DNA of 64,000 nt. Origin: Opitutaceae bacterium (lineage in GTDB: Bacteria > Verrucomicrobiota > Verrucomicrobiia > Opitutales > Opitutaceae). Location of the stretch: positions 1,674,001 through 1,738,000 of the forward strand of contig JAIXWF010000013.1 in assembly GCA_027482185.1 (NCBI GenBank), in the 5' to 3' direction. Numbering within the stretch: the first letter of the stretch is position 1; each line of letters opens with the position of its first letter. Below, piece after piece: positions 17,701 to 25,620 of this stretch. The notes beneath the pieces are model-generated. The model saw only the letters and a program-made list of their open reading frames with translations. It did no database searches and was not told the origin of the DNA. The translations under genes and the position numbers were made by a program.

Positions 17701-17808
17701 GGTGGCGACGGCGGCCTCGGCTCCGGCCGCTCCGGGCGGCGCGACGAGGGCGACGAAGCTGAGCAGCAGCGCTATGACGAGAACACGGGGCGAGGACGAG
17801 GTAGGCAT
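14713..17808 (-). CDS. TonB-dependent outer-membrane receptor with carboxypeptidase-regulatory-like domain
   Basis: A 1031-residue outer-membrane transporter. A signal peptide (residues ~1-29, ending in AAGAEA) is followed by an Ig-like carboxypeptidase-regulatory domain (~33-115; IEGRVFNPLNGAVAENARVS, DADGVYRLSGVPVG), then the plug domain (~130-250; VVSTDEFGAVAEGNVAEFLR, VSIDGAPAANTPVTL, GSALAGSVNM) and a long beta-barrel ending in aromatic FGVKGTF. This architecture is frequent in Opitutaceae-like Verrucomicrobiota, where such receptors take up plant- or algae-derived oligosaccharides or siderophores; the substrate is not evident here. The start at 17808 gives a proper signal peptide. It is divergent from the exonuclease-ligase gene (150-base spacer) and probably monocistronic. 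Energy would come from TonB-ExbB-ExbD, such as the set at 42.3-44.4 kb. Confidence 0.9.
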   Translation of the reverse strand: MPTSSSPRVLVIALLLSFVALVAPPGAAGAEAAVATIEGRVFNPLNGAVAENARVSIESASLVTFTDADGVYRLSGVPVGPVQLRVFFTGFAPHLETVTVAAGQTLQKDVSLAPTDSGAAAGGDKIVKLGSFVVGESREMAGAAIAINEQRFAPNVKNVVSTDEFGAVAEGNVAEFLRYLPGLTVDLSGGDARTVSIDGAPAANTPVTLAGLSLSSPTGTGRAVEVGFFNLNNISRIEVSLSPTPDSPGSALAGSVNMVPRSSFERTKPVFNGSVYLMMRDDFIRAGDIPSLYRDPRRVIHPGFDFSWIVPVNRSFGFSVATGYSTQYSHQVGHTNTWRGVSAATNGAAFPHTTPDRPYLSAYTVQDAPKESSRDSLGLTFDFKLSRYDRVSLSYQYSSFDGWTATRNIQFAPNQIVAGTFSPTFVQGVAGAGTIVTSSGNGRVRENRTYMPTLNWRHDGPVWKLDAGTGRAYGKNAIRSTDKGQLLGITSRRAGVTIGFDRIIDTRPGVITVVDNATRAAVDPFKLSSYSLTTVTDNPQRSSDVNFSAFGNARRDFHGAVPLTLRTGLDFRQSDRDVNAGAYSWTYRGSNVPGSAAPFLDTTIARKQGPYGFGTFEFADYKSTFDYFKANPGEFTLDANANYRALASGSKHAREAVSSAYVRADASFFSRRLLLVGGVRAEQTNIEAEGPLTDLSRNVRRDASGRPILDAAGRPVAITANALEISQLTLLPRAARVEKEYLRLFPSLNASYNLRENLIARAAVSTSIGRPDFDQYTGGVSLPNTDNLPSPGNRISLNNAAIKPWTATSTKVRLEYYFSGVGQFAVGVFRRDYRNFFGQTVFLPSDEFLGLYGLDPDQYGAYEVATQYNLSGGIRMEGWDASYKQALTFLPPWARGVQVFGNYSSRRTSGKQIGALGFNDIPYSGSWGVSLTRPRYSVRVNVSFRAAQRLGLVTGTGIEAETYNYTPARNTVDVLGEYTFWRTLAVFANLRNVGDVPNDGATVGPNTPGLARLRFRERYGSLWTFGVKGTF

Positions 17809-17958
17809 GTGCGGGGCGGCACGTTCGGACGCGGGGCGCCGCGGGGTTGCGGGCACCGGCCGTAAGCCGACAAGAAGGGCCCCGATCGGACCGGGCAAGC
17901 CGCGTTTCCGCGCGCGCCGCTTGAGCTTCGCCGCCGAACCCCAATCGTGCGCGGCGCA

Positions 17959-20682
17959 ATGCCGTGGAAAGTCGAGTTTCGCGCCGGGGTCTGGCTGCCG
18001 CAAATCGCGTGGTGGCTGGACGCGCATTTCCCGCAGGCGAAGGCGTTCGTTTCCCACGCCCACTCCGACCACATTGCCCCGCACGGCGAGATCCTCTGCT
18101 CGGCCGGCACGTCCCGGCTGATGCGCGCGCGGGTGCCGGGCGAACGCGTCGAGCACGTTCTGCCCTTCGGCCAAGCCGAGCAACTCACCGCCGACTGCAC
18201 GGTGGAACTGCATCCGGCCGGACACATCTTCGGCTCCGCGCAATGCCTGCTGACCCACGCGGCGCACGGCCGACTCCTATACACCGGCGATTTCAAACTG
18301 CGGCCGGGCCATTCGGCCGAGGTTTGCGCGACACCGCGCGCGGACTTGTTGATCATGGAAACGACGTTCGGCCGGCCGCACTACGTTTTCCCGCCGACGG
18401 AGACGGTGCTGCAGGCGATCGCGGCCTTCTGCCACGATTGTCTCGAAGACGGGGATACGCCCGTGCTCTTCGGCTACAGCCTCGGCAAGAGCCAGGAACT
18501 CCTGCGCGGACTCGCCGCCGCCGGACTGCGCGCGATGCTTCACCCGCAGACCCTGCGGCTCACGCGGATCTACGAGGAACTCGGCATGACGTTTCCGGAA
18601 TACCGCGGCTTTGCCGAGGCGGCGGTGGCCGGGCACGTGGTGATTTGTCCGCCGCAGGCGCCGAACTCGTCGTTCCTTCGGAAAATCCCGCGCCGCCGCA
18701 CCGCGATGATCACGGGCTGGGCCGTCGATCCCGGCGCCGTCTACCGCTACCAATGCGACGCGGCGTTCCCGTTGTCCGACCACGCCGACTACCCCGACCT
18801 GCTGCGCTTCGTCGACTTGGTGCAACCGCAGCGCGTACTGACGCTGCACGGCTTCGCGCAGGACTTCGCCCGCACGCTGCGCGAACGCGGCGTCGAGGCC
18901 TGGGCCATCGGCGAGGACAACCAACTCGATCTGGGAATCGCGGCGCCGGCGCGATCGTCGCCGCCTCTTCCCGCCCCGGAACCTACCTCCCCGACAATCG
19001 CCGAGGCAGACGCAGCCCCGGCAAGCTTCCGGCGCTTCGCCGTGGCCGCCGAGTCCATCCGGGCGGCGACGCGGAAACGCGACAAAGTCGCGGCCCTGGC
19101 CGTCTACCTCGCGGGTCTCGGGGTCGACGATGCGGCCCGCGCGACCGTGTTCGCCTCGGCGCGCGCCTTCCCGCAGGCCGACGGCCGCGTGCTCGGCCTC
19201 GGCTGGGCGGCCCTCAAGCGCACGGTCCTCGAAGCCGCCGGCCTGAGCGAAGCCGAATACCGGACGGCGTATCACCGTTATGCGGACGCCGGCGATGCCA
19301 CCGAGTCGTTGCTCGCGGCACGCGTTCCCTCGGGCCCGGCGCCGACCCTGGCCGACCTTGAAGCGGGCTTTGCGGCCATCGCCGCCGCCCGCGGCCCGGA
19401 AGCGAAACTCGACAACGTCCGCCGTTTGCTCGGCGGCATGACGCCGACCGAGGCGAAGTACCTCGTGAAGATCGTGCTGGGCGACCTGCGCATCGGTTTG
19501 AAGGACGGGCTCGTCGAGGAAGCCGTCGCCAACGCCGCCGGCGTGCCCCTCGCGTCCGTCCGCGAGGCCAATTTGCTTTGCGGCGACTTGGCGGCGGTGG
19601 CCCGCGCCGCCCGTGAAGGCAGCCTCGGCGGCATCGCTCTGCGCGTGTTTCACCCGCTGCAGTTCATGCTCGCGAGCCCGGAGCCGACGGCCGAAGCTAT
19701 CCTCGCCCGGCTCGCCCCTCCCGTGTGGCTCGAGGAGAAGTACGACGGCATCCGCTGCCAGCTCCACAAGCAGGGCGACCGCGTCGAGCTTTACTCCCGC
19801 GACCTGAAGCGCATCACCGTCCAATTTCCGGATTTGGTCCGCGCCGCGGCCGCGCTGCCCGGCGACCTGATTGTCGACGGAGAACTCCTGGCTTGGCGCG
19901 ACGGCCGCGCCCTGCCCTTTGCGGAACTGCAGAAGCGATTGGGCCGAAAGGGCGACGATTTCTTCCTCGGCGCCGAGATTCCGGTGTCCCTCTCGTGCTA
20001 CGACCTCCTTTGGCGCGACGGCACTTCGCTGCTCGGCGCACCGCTCGCGGAGCGGCGCCGCCTCCTCGCGCTGGCCTTTGCGGCGGCAGTGCCCGGTTTT
20101 GTTTTGGCTCCGGTCCAGACCGCAGCCACGGCGGTCGAGATCGAGGCGGCCTTCCTGGCGGCCCGGCAACGCGGCAACGAAGGGCTGATGGCGAAGGACC
20201 CCGCGAGCCCGTACACCCCCGGCCGCCGCGGCCAGGCCTGGCTCAAACTCAAGAAAGCGTACGCGACGCTCGATGTGGTTGTCGTCGGCGCGGAGTACGG
20301 CCACGGCAAACGCCGCGACGTCCTGAGCGACTATACCTTCGCGATCCGCGACTCCGACCAAGCCGACCGCCTGCTGACGGTCGGCAAAGCGTATTCGGGC
20401 CTGACCGACTTGGAAATCGCCGGCCTGACCGAGCACTTTCTCGCGCACACCCTCGACGTGCGCGGCCGCTACCGTGCGGTTGTACCGGATACGGTGCTCG
20501 AGATCGCCTTCGACTCGATCCAGCCGAGTTCGCGCCACGAGAGCGGCTTCGCGCTGCGCTTCCCCCGCATCGCGCGGATCCGGAGCGACAAGACCGTGCG
20601 CGACATCGACACCCTCGACACCTGCCGCCGTCTGGCAGGCGCGGGCGATGTCGGTCCCGCCCAACAACCCGCCGGCCCGTGA
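17959..20682 (+). CDS. Fused MBL-fold exonuclease and ATP-dependent DNA ligase
   Basis: One 907-residue polypeptide joining two proteins that are usually separate in the bacterial 'ligase-associated DNA damage response' cluster. Residues ~1-325 are a beta-CASP-like metallo-beta-lactamase exonuclease: metal motif HAHSDH at 33-38, PAGHIFGSAQ, YTGDFKLR, and SDHAD near the end. A Pro/Ala/Ser linker (~326-352) leads to the ligase: an N-terminal helical domain (~357-560, with LLGGMTPTEAKYLVKIVLGDLRIGL, which exceeds one motif), the adenylation domain with catalytic Lys594 in EEKYDGIRC, DGELLAW, EGLMAKDP and WLKLKK, then an OB domain. No frameshift or stop separates the halves. The ATG at 59 of the line (17959) is preferred over GTG 17947. 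The stop overlaps the helicase start (GTGA). Expected role: DNA end processing and sealing in repair. Confidence 0.93.
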   Translation: MPWKVEFRAGVWLPQIAWWLDAHFPQAKAFVSHAHSDHIAPHGEILCSAGTSRLMRARVPGERVEHVLPFGQAEQLTADCTVELHPAGHIFGSAQCLLTHAAHGRLLYTGDFKLRPGHSAEVCATPRADLLIMETTFGRPHYVFPPTETVLQAIAAFCHDCLEDGDTPVLFGYSLGKSQELLRGLAAAGLRAMLHPQTLRLTRIYEELGMTFPEYRGFAEAAVAGHVVICPPQAPNSSFLRKIPRRRTAMITGWAVDPGAVYRYQCDAAFPLSDHADYPDLLRFVDLVQPQRVLTLHGFAQDFARTLRERGVEAWAIGEDNQLDLGIAAPARSSPPLPAPEPTSPTIAEADAAPASFRRFAVAAESIRAATRKRDKVAALAVYLAGLGVDDAARATVFASARAFPQADGRVLGLGWAALKRTVLEAAGLSEAEYRTAYHRYADAGDATESLLAARVPSGPAPTLADLEAGFAAIAAARGPEAKLDNVRRLLGGMTPTEAKYLVKIVLGDLRIGLKDGLVEEAVANAAGVPLASVREANLLCGDLAAVARAAREGSLGGIALRVFHPLQFMLASPEPTAEAILARLAPPVWLEEKYDGIRCQLHKQGDRVELYSRDLKRITVQFPDLVRAAAALPGDLIVDGELLAWRDGRALPFAELQKRLGRKGDDFFLGAEIPVSLSCYDLLWRDGTSLLGAPLAERRRLLALAFAAAVPGFVLAPVQTAATAVEIEAAFLAARQRGNEGLMAKDPASPYTPGRRGQAWLKLKKAYATLDVVVVGAEYGHGKRRDVLSDYTFAIRDSDQADRLLTVGKAYSGLTDLEIAGLTEHFLAHTLDVRGRYRAVVPDTVLEIAFDSIQPSSRHESGFALRFPRIARIRSDKTVRDIDTLDTCRRLAGAGDVGPAQQPAGP

Positions 20683-23237
20683 AACGCGCCCCCGTTCCGC
20701 GGCCCAATCCCGCCCTCGCCGCGCTGCATCCGGAATTGCAGACCTGGTTCGTCGGGCGCTTCGGCACCCTTGCCCCGGCCCAGGCGGTCGCGTTGCCGGA
20801 AATTCTCGCCGGGCACTCGGTGCTCCTGTCGGCGCCCACCGGCAGCGGCAAGACCCTCGCGGCTTTTCTCGGGGTGTTCGATTTTCTCCGGCGTGCGCGG
20901 GAGGCCGGGGAACGCGGCGACGGGATCGTCGCGGTCTACGTTTCCCCGCTGCGCGCCCTCGCCTACGACCTGCAGAAAAATCTCAACCAGCCGCTGGCCG
21001 AGCTCGGCTGGGATTGGCTGCGCATCGGCGCGCGCACCGGCGATACGCCGGCGGCGGAGCGCGCAAAACAGCGTCGCCGGCCGCCGCACCTGCTGGTGAC
21101 GACCCCGGAGAGCCTCACGTTGCTCCTGAGCCAGCCGGCGTGGCGGCCCGCGTTGGCCCGCGTGCGCTACCTCATCCTCGACGAACTCCACGTGCTCGCG
21201 GAATCGAAGCGCGGCAGTCTCGTGAGTGTCGCCGCGGAGCGGCTCGCCGCCGGCGCCGCGGCCCCGCTGGTGCGCATCGGACTTTCCGCCACGGTCGCGC
21301 CGCTCGGCGAGGTTGCGGAGTTCCTCGTCGGTCCGGGTCGGCCGTGCCGGATCTGCGAGGTGACGGATCCGAAGGCCGCCCGGATCGAGGTCTTCTCCCC
21401 GCTGCGCGAGCGGGCGTATCCGGCCGCCGGGCACACGGCGTCGCGGCTCCTCGCCGAGCTCGGCACCTGGGTGGCGCAGAAACGCACGGTCCTGATTTTC
21501 ACCAACACGCGCAGCGGGGCCGAAAGCATCGGGCTGCGGCTGAAGCAGGTGCTGCCGGCCCTGGCCGCGAAGATCGAGGTGCACCACGCTTCGCTCGACC
21601 GGGAGCTCCGGCTGGCCGTCGAGGACCGCCTCAAGCGCGGCGAGCTGCGCGCCGTGGTTTGTTCCACCTCGCTCGAACTCGGCATCGACATCGGCGCGAT
21701 CGACACCGTCGTGATGATCTCGGCCCCGAAAGGCGTGGCGCGCGCCCTCCAGCGCATCGGCCGCTCGGGGCACGGCCCCGGGCGCACCAGCCACGGCGTG
21801 CTCGTCGCCAGCAACATCAACGACCTTGCCGAGTGCGCCGTCACCGCCCGCATGATGGCGCGGCGCGCCCTCGAACCCGTTCGCCTCCACCGCAACCCGC
21901 TCGACGTGCTCGCCCAGACGCTCGTGAGCCTCGCGATCTTCGGCGACACCACCGCGGACGAAGCCTACGCGCTCGTCCGCCGGACCGCCGCGTTCCGCGA
22001 TCTCGCGCGGACCGAATTCGACCGCGTGCTGCGCTACCTCGCCGGCGGCGGCGCGGCGCTGGAACGGCAGTACGAATCCGTGTTCGGCAAGGTGCGCGCC
22101 GACGCGCAGGGCCGGCTCGTCACGTCGCACCCGCGCGTCGCGCGGGACTTTTACCTGAACGCCGGCACCATCGTGACCGAGGCCATGGTGCAGGTGCGGC
22201 TCGGCCGCCGCGCCGTCGGCGAAGTCGAGGAGTCGTTCATGAAGGGGCTGCGCCCCGGCGACGTATTCGTCCTCAACGCCCGGCCGCTTCGCCTCCTGGA
22301 AACGCGGCTGCTGACCGCGCGCGTGACCGCGGCCGACTCCGCCGTGCCGACGGTCCCGCGTTGGAACGCGAACAAGATGCCGCTCGCCTCCGGTCTCGCC
22401 GAGGAAGTCGTGCGGCTGCGGACGGAGATGGCGGCGCGGATCGGCGCCGGCCCCGCCGCCGCGGCCGCGTGGCTCGCGGGGGAATACGGCCTCGGCGAGA
22501 CCAATGCCCGCGCCCTCGCGGCCCATTTCGACCTGCAAGCCCGGTTGTCGGCGATTCCGACGGCGGAGTTCTTCCTCGTCGAACGGCACGTCGCGGGCGA
22601 TCTGCGGCATTGGTTTTTCCACTCGTTGATCGGGCGCTCCGCCAACGACGCGCTGTCGCGCATCCTCGCCCACCGCGTCCATTGCGCCAAGGGCGGCAAC
22701 GCCCTCGCCACCATCGACGACTACGGCTTCATGCTCACGCTGCAGCCGTTCCAGGAACCCTCGCCCGCGGAGTGGCCGGCACTGTTCGCGCGGGCCGGGG
22801 CGGAAGATTCGCTGCGCGCCGCGCTCGCCGACAGCACCCTCGTGAAATGGCAGTTCCGCGGCGTGGCCCAGACCGGCCTCATGGTCCCGCGGCGCGTGCG
22901 CGGCCAGGAGCGCGGGGCACGTTCGTTGCAGTGGAGTTCCGAGATCATCTTCGAGGTGCTGCGCCGCCACGAGCCCGACCATCCGCTGCTCGCGGAAGCG
23001 TACGCCGAGGCGACGCTGCGGTTTCTGGATCTGCCGCGGGCCCTGCTGTTCCTCGAAACCGGCGCCCGGCGGCCGTGGCAATTCCGGGAGACGCCGCGCG
23101 TGAGTCCGTTCGCCTTCGGTCTCTTTGTCAGCCGCATCCGCGAAACCATGACGCTTGAGGATCCGGAAACGACCGTGGAGCGGCTCTACCACGAGATGTA
23201 CGGCCGCCTGGAATCGGAAAACGGCGGGACCGCTTGA
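20679..23237 (+). CDS. Lhr-type DEXH-box helicase, ligase-associated
   Basis: An 852-residue superfamily 2 helicase of the Lhr-Core type that accompanies the exonuclease, ligase and phosphoesterase in this repair cluster; characterised relatives are 3'-to-5' ssDNA-dependent translocases and helicases. Seen: Q-motif-like region, Walker A APTGSGKT (residues 52-59), DELH box (168-171), SATVAPLGEV (motif III), TRSGAESIGLRLK, STSLELGIDIG (motif V) and QRIGRSGHGPGR (motif VI), followed by the winged-helix and Lhr C-terminal domains. It lacks the extra C-terminal region of full-length long Lhr proteins. The GTG start overlaps the ligase stop by one GTGA, which implies translational coupling; the frame open upstream is a shadow of the ligase gene. 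Confidence 0.93.
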   Translation: MKRAPVPRPNPALAALHPELQTWFVGRFGTLAPAQAVALPEILAGHSVLLSAPTGSGKTLAAFLGVFDFLRRAREAGERGDGIVAVYVSPLRALAYDLQKNLNQPLAELGWDWLRIGARTGDTPAAERAKQRRRPPHLLVTTPESLTLLLSQPAWRPALARVRYLILDELHVLAESKRGSLVSVAAERLAAGAAAPLVRIGLSATVAPLGEVAEFLVGPGRPCRICEVTDPKAARIEVFSPLRERAYPAAGHTASRLLAELGTWVAQKRTVLIFTNTRSGAESIGLRLKQVLPALAAKIEVHHASLDRELRLAVEDRLKRGELRAVVCSTSLELGIDIGAIDTVVMISAPKGVARALQRIGRSGHGPGRTSHGVLVASNINDLAECAVTARMMARRALEPVRLHRNPLDVLAQTLVSLAIFGDTTADEAYALVRRTAAFRDLARTEFDRVLRYLAGGGAALERQYESVFGKVRADAQGRLVTSHPRVARDFYLNAGTIVTEAMVQVRLGRRAVGEVEESFMKGLRPGDVFVLNARPLRLLETRLLTARVTAADSAVPTVPRWNANKMPLASGLAEEVVRLRTEMAARIGAGPAAAAAWLAGEYGLGETNARALAAHFDLQARLSAIPTAEFFLVERHVAGDLRHWFFHSLIGRSANDALSRILAHRVHCAKGGNALATIDDYGFMLTLQPFQEPSPAEWPALFARAGAEDSLRAALADSTLVKWQFRGVAQTGLMVPRRVRGQERGARSLQWSSEIIFEVLRRHEPDHPLLAEAYAEATLRFLDLPRALLFLETGARRPWQFRETPRVSPFAFGLFVSRIRETMTLEDPETTVERLYHEMYGRLESENGGTA

Positions 23238-23268
23238 TCCGCGCCGCGCCGCCGTCACGGTTGCCGCC

Positions 23269-23955
23269 ATGTCCACCGCCCTGCGTCCGAACCGTGTCCG
23301 CGCCGCCGTCCGGCATGAGATTCGTCCGGGCGTATGGCTCGACTCGCGCCGGGCGCTCTGGATCTCCGCGCCGCGCCTGCTCGTGCTGGCCGACCTCCAC
23401 TGGGGCTATGCGCGCAGCCACCGCGCACGCGGCAATCTGGTGCCGCTCTGGGGCGACGCCGAGCTTGCGGCCACGCTCGATGCCCTCGCGGCCGACTACG
23501 CGCCCGCGACGATGCTGTGGCTCGGCGACATCGTGCACGCGGCGGAAGGCGCCGCCGCCGCGGAAGCCTACCTCGCGCGCAGCGCCGTGCCGATCACCGT
23601 CCTTGCCGGCAACCACGACCGCCGCTGGCCCGGCGCCGTCCGGCGTTCCCTGCGCGACGGCGATTGGTTCTTCCACCACGGCGACCGTGCCGAACCGGTG
23701 CCAGCCCCGTGCACCGAAGTCGTCGGCCACCATCATCCGGCCGTGCATCTCGGCTCCGGCCCCGGCCAGCGGCTCAAGCTGCCGGCGCTGGTCGACACGG
23801 GCCGACGGTTGATTTTGCCGGCCTTTTCCCCGTGGGCGGCCGGCACGCCGTGGAACGAAAACGTCCGAGCCGGGGACGCAGTCTGGGCGGTCGCGCCGCA
23901 CCGCATTTTTCCGCTGCCCATTTCCACCCGCAACCCCGAGGCTGTTTCCCGATGA
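23269..23955 (+). CDS. PdeM-type metallophosphoesterase, ligase-associated
   Basis: A 228-residue calcineurin-like phosphoesterase, the endonuclease/phosphodiesterase member of the ligase-associated repair cluster. Metal motifs are complete: ADLHWGYARSHRARG (residues ~40-54), WLGDIVHA, GNHDRRW, and the C-terminal VVGHHHP. Relatives are manganese-dependent nucleases on DNA. The ATG at 23269 gives the normal N-terminus, 31 bases behind the helicase stop; its own stop overlaps the start of the next gene (ATGA). This completes the four activities of the cluster (exonuclease and ligase fused, helicase, phosphoesterase). The name follows family and context; no biochemical property is visible beyond the metal ligands. 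Confidence 0.9.
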   Translation: MSTALRPNRVRAAVRHEIRPGVWLDSRRALWISAPRLLVLADLHWGYARSHRARGNLVPLWGDAELAATLDALAADYAPATMLWLGDIVHAAEGAAAAEAYLARSAVPITVLAGNHDRRWPGAVRRSLRDGDWFFHHGDRAEPVPAPCTEVVGHHHPAVHLGSGPGQRLKLPALVDTGRRLILPAFSPWAAGTPWNENVRAGDAVWAVAPHRIFPLPISTRNPEAVSR

Positions 23956-24758
23956 GTCTGCGTTCGATCCTCTTTTTGGCGGCGGCCGTGTGGGCCGTCC
24001 GTCCTGCGTCGGCTGCCCCGTTGCCGCTGCAGGATGGCGAGCAGCTCAACTACCGCGTCTCGTGGACCGTCGTCCCCGGGGCCGGCGAGATCAAGGTCGC
24101 CGCGGCGCATGATCCCGCGGCCGAGCAGCGGTTGCTTGTGACGACCACGACCGCCACGCGTCGGCTCGCGAAGATGCTCCTGCCGTTCGAGGCGCGCGCG
24201 CAGTCGACCTTCGACCGCACCACGGGAAAACTGATCTCCCTGCAGGAACGCTCCGCCACCCGCAACAAACAGCAGGAGCACTCGGTCGCCTTCGACTACG
24301 CCGGCCGCGCCGCAACCTACACCAAACAGCAGCCCGCCCAGCCGCCCCGCGTGCTGCCCATGCCCGAGGGCGATCCCGCCGACCTCATCATGGCGCTGCT
24401 GCAGACGCGCACCTGGAACCTGCAGCCCGGCGAGAAACGCGACGCGCTGGTGCTCTTCGACGACGATTTCTACGAGCTCACGCTCCACGCCCTGCGCTAC
24501 GAAACGATCCGTACCGGCCTGGGCGAGTTCAACACCCTCGTGCTCGAGCCCCGCATGGAGAAGGGCCCGCCGAAGGGCATGTTCAAACGCGGCAGCACCG
24601 TCCGCGTCTGGATCGCCCAGGACGAACGCCGATTGCCCGTCCGTTTCGAGGTCGAGTTCAAGATCGGCACCGGCACCGCGACGCTCGAATCCTACCAACC
24701 GCCCGCCGCTGCCGCCGCGCGGGCCGCCGCCCCGGATGCGCCGCGTGCTGGTTCTTAG
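23952..24758 (+). CDS. DUF3108-like exported protein
   Basis: A 268-residue protein with a signal peptide (MSLRSILFLAAAVWAVRPAS, cleavage after ...SAA). The mature part starts with PLQDGEQLNYRVSWTVVPGAGE, the pattern of DUF3108 proteins, which are periplasmic beta-rich proteins of unknown function, and contains a run of beta strands and a Pro/Ala C-terminus. Its start overlaps the phosphoesterase stop and its end overlaps the following glycosyltransferase by 23 bases, so it sits inside the same transcription unit. No link to DNA repair is evident; an envelope role with the glycosyltransferase is as likely. Confidence 0.8.
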   Translation: MSLRSILFLAAAVWAVRPASAAPLPLQDGEQLNYRVSWTVVPGAGEIKVAAAHDPAAEQRLLVTTTTATRRLAKMLLPFEARAQSTFDRTTGKLISLQERSATRNKQQEHSVAFDYAGRAATYTKQQPAQPPRVLPMPEGDPADLIMALLQTRTWNLQPGEKRDALVLFDDDFYELTLHALRYETIRTGLGEFNTLVLEPRMEKGPPKGMFKRGSTVRVWIAQDERRLPVRFEVEFKIGTGTATLESYQPPAAAAARAAAPDAPRAGS

Positions 24759-25620
24759 GGGCGGCGCCCTCGGTGACTTCATCGTCACTCTGCCCGCGCT
24801 GGCCGCGCTGCGCGCGCGCTGGCCCGCCGCCCGCATCGAGCTTGCGGGCAATGCCACCGCCGCCGCGCTCGCGCTCCGCCGCGGCGTGATCGACGCCGTG
24901 CACCCGCAGCACGGCGCGCAATGGGCCGGGCTCTTCGGCGAAGGCCCGCTGCCGCCGGCCTTCGGAGCTTGGCTCGCGGAATTCGATCTCATCGTGAATT
25001 TCTGGCCCGACCCCGACGGCGACCTCGGCCGCCGGTTTCCGCTGCGCCCGGAGCAACGTTACCTGTCGGCGCCGGCGCTGCCCGGCGTCGCGCCGGCCGC
25101 GCGCCACTACTTGGACGCGCTTGCGCCGCTGGGTGTCGGCGTTGCACCGCTGCATTTTGCCCTTTCGCCGCTCGCGGGCGTGTCGGCGCCGCCCGACTCG
25201 CCGGCATCGATCGTGATTCATCCCGGCAGCGGCTCACCGACAAAAAATTGGCCGGCGGATCGTTGGCGTGAGGTCATCCGCGAACTCGGCCGGCCCGTCG
25301 TGCTCGTCCTCGGCGAGGCGGAAGCGTCGACGTGGCCCAGCCTGCCGGCCGGAGCCGTCGCGTGGCGGAACTGCGACTTGGAAACCCTGGTCGCGGGCCT
25401 GGCCGGCGGCGGACTTTTCCTCGGCCACGATTCCGGCATCGGCCATCTTGCGGCGGCCTGCGGCCGGACCTGTGTACTGCTCTTCGGCCCGACGGAACCC
25501 GCGATGTGGGCGCCGCCGTCGCCCCGGGTCACGGTGCTGCGCGGCGGCGGCCAACTGGCAGGTCTCGGGGTGCCCGAGGTGCTGGCGGCGATTCGGGCCA
25601 AACTGCCAGATCCAGCCTGA
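24736..25620 (+). CDS. Family 9 (heptosyltransferase-like) glycosyltransferase
   Basis: A 294-residue GT-B glycosyltransferase of the ADP-heptose:LPS heptosyltransferase family, acting at the cytosolic face of the inner membrane in LPS core or other surface glycan assembly. Typical segments: VLRGGALGDFIVTLPALAAL at the N-terminus, HPGSGSPTKNWP (donor-binding), LGHDSGIGHLAAACG and LFGPTEPAMWAP near the C-terminus. It is shorter than classic WaaC or WaaF (~320-350), so donor and acceptor are uncertain. It overlaps the preceding gene by 23 bases, and its last 92 bases overlap the glycosylase gene that converges from the other strand. Confidence 0.85.
   Translation: MRRVLVLRGGALGDFIVTLPALAALRARWPAARIELAGNATAAALALRRGVIDAVHPQHGAQWAGLFGEGPLPPAFGAWLAEFDLIVNFWPDPDGDLGRRFPLRPEQRYLSAPALPGVAPAARHYLDALAPLGVGVAPLHFALSPLAGVSAPPDSPASIVIHPGSGSPTKNWPADRWREVIRELGRPVVLVLGEAEASTWPSLPAGAVAWRNCDLETLVAGLAGGGLFLGHDSGIGHLAAACGRTCVLLFGPTEPAMWAPPSPRVTVLRGGGQLAGLGVPEVLAAIRAKLPDPA

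Noticed and set aside
14695-17865. 1056-codon plus-strand frame opposite the TonB receptor
   Set aside because: Mirror of the receptor gene; no motif, Arg/Gly/Val-rich composition, no sensible start. The receptor has a signal peptide, plug and barrel.
18277-20667. Long minus-strand frame over the exonuclease-ligase gene
   Set aside because: Antisense to conserved catalytic motifs of the fused protein; composition of a shadow frame.
20679-23237. Restriction-modification or anti-phage defence helicase
   Set aside because: Motifs and the neighbours (exonuclease-ligase, phosphoesterase) identify the Lhr-type repair cluster; no methyltransferase or defence marker is nearby.
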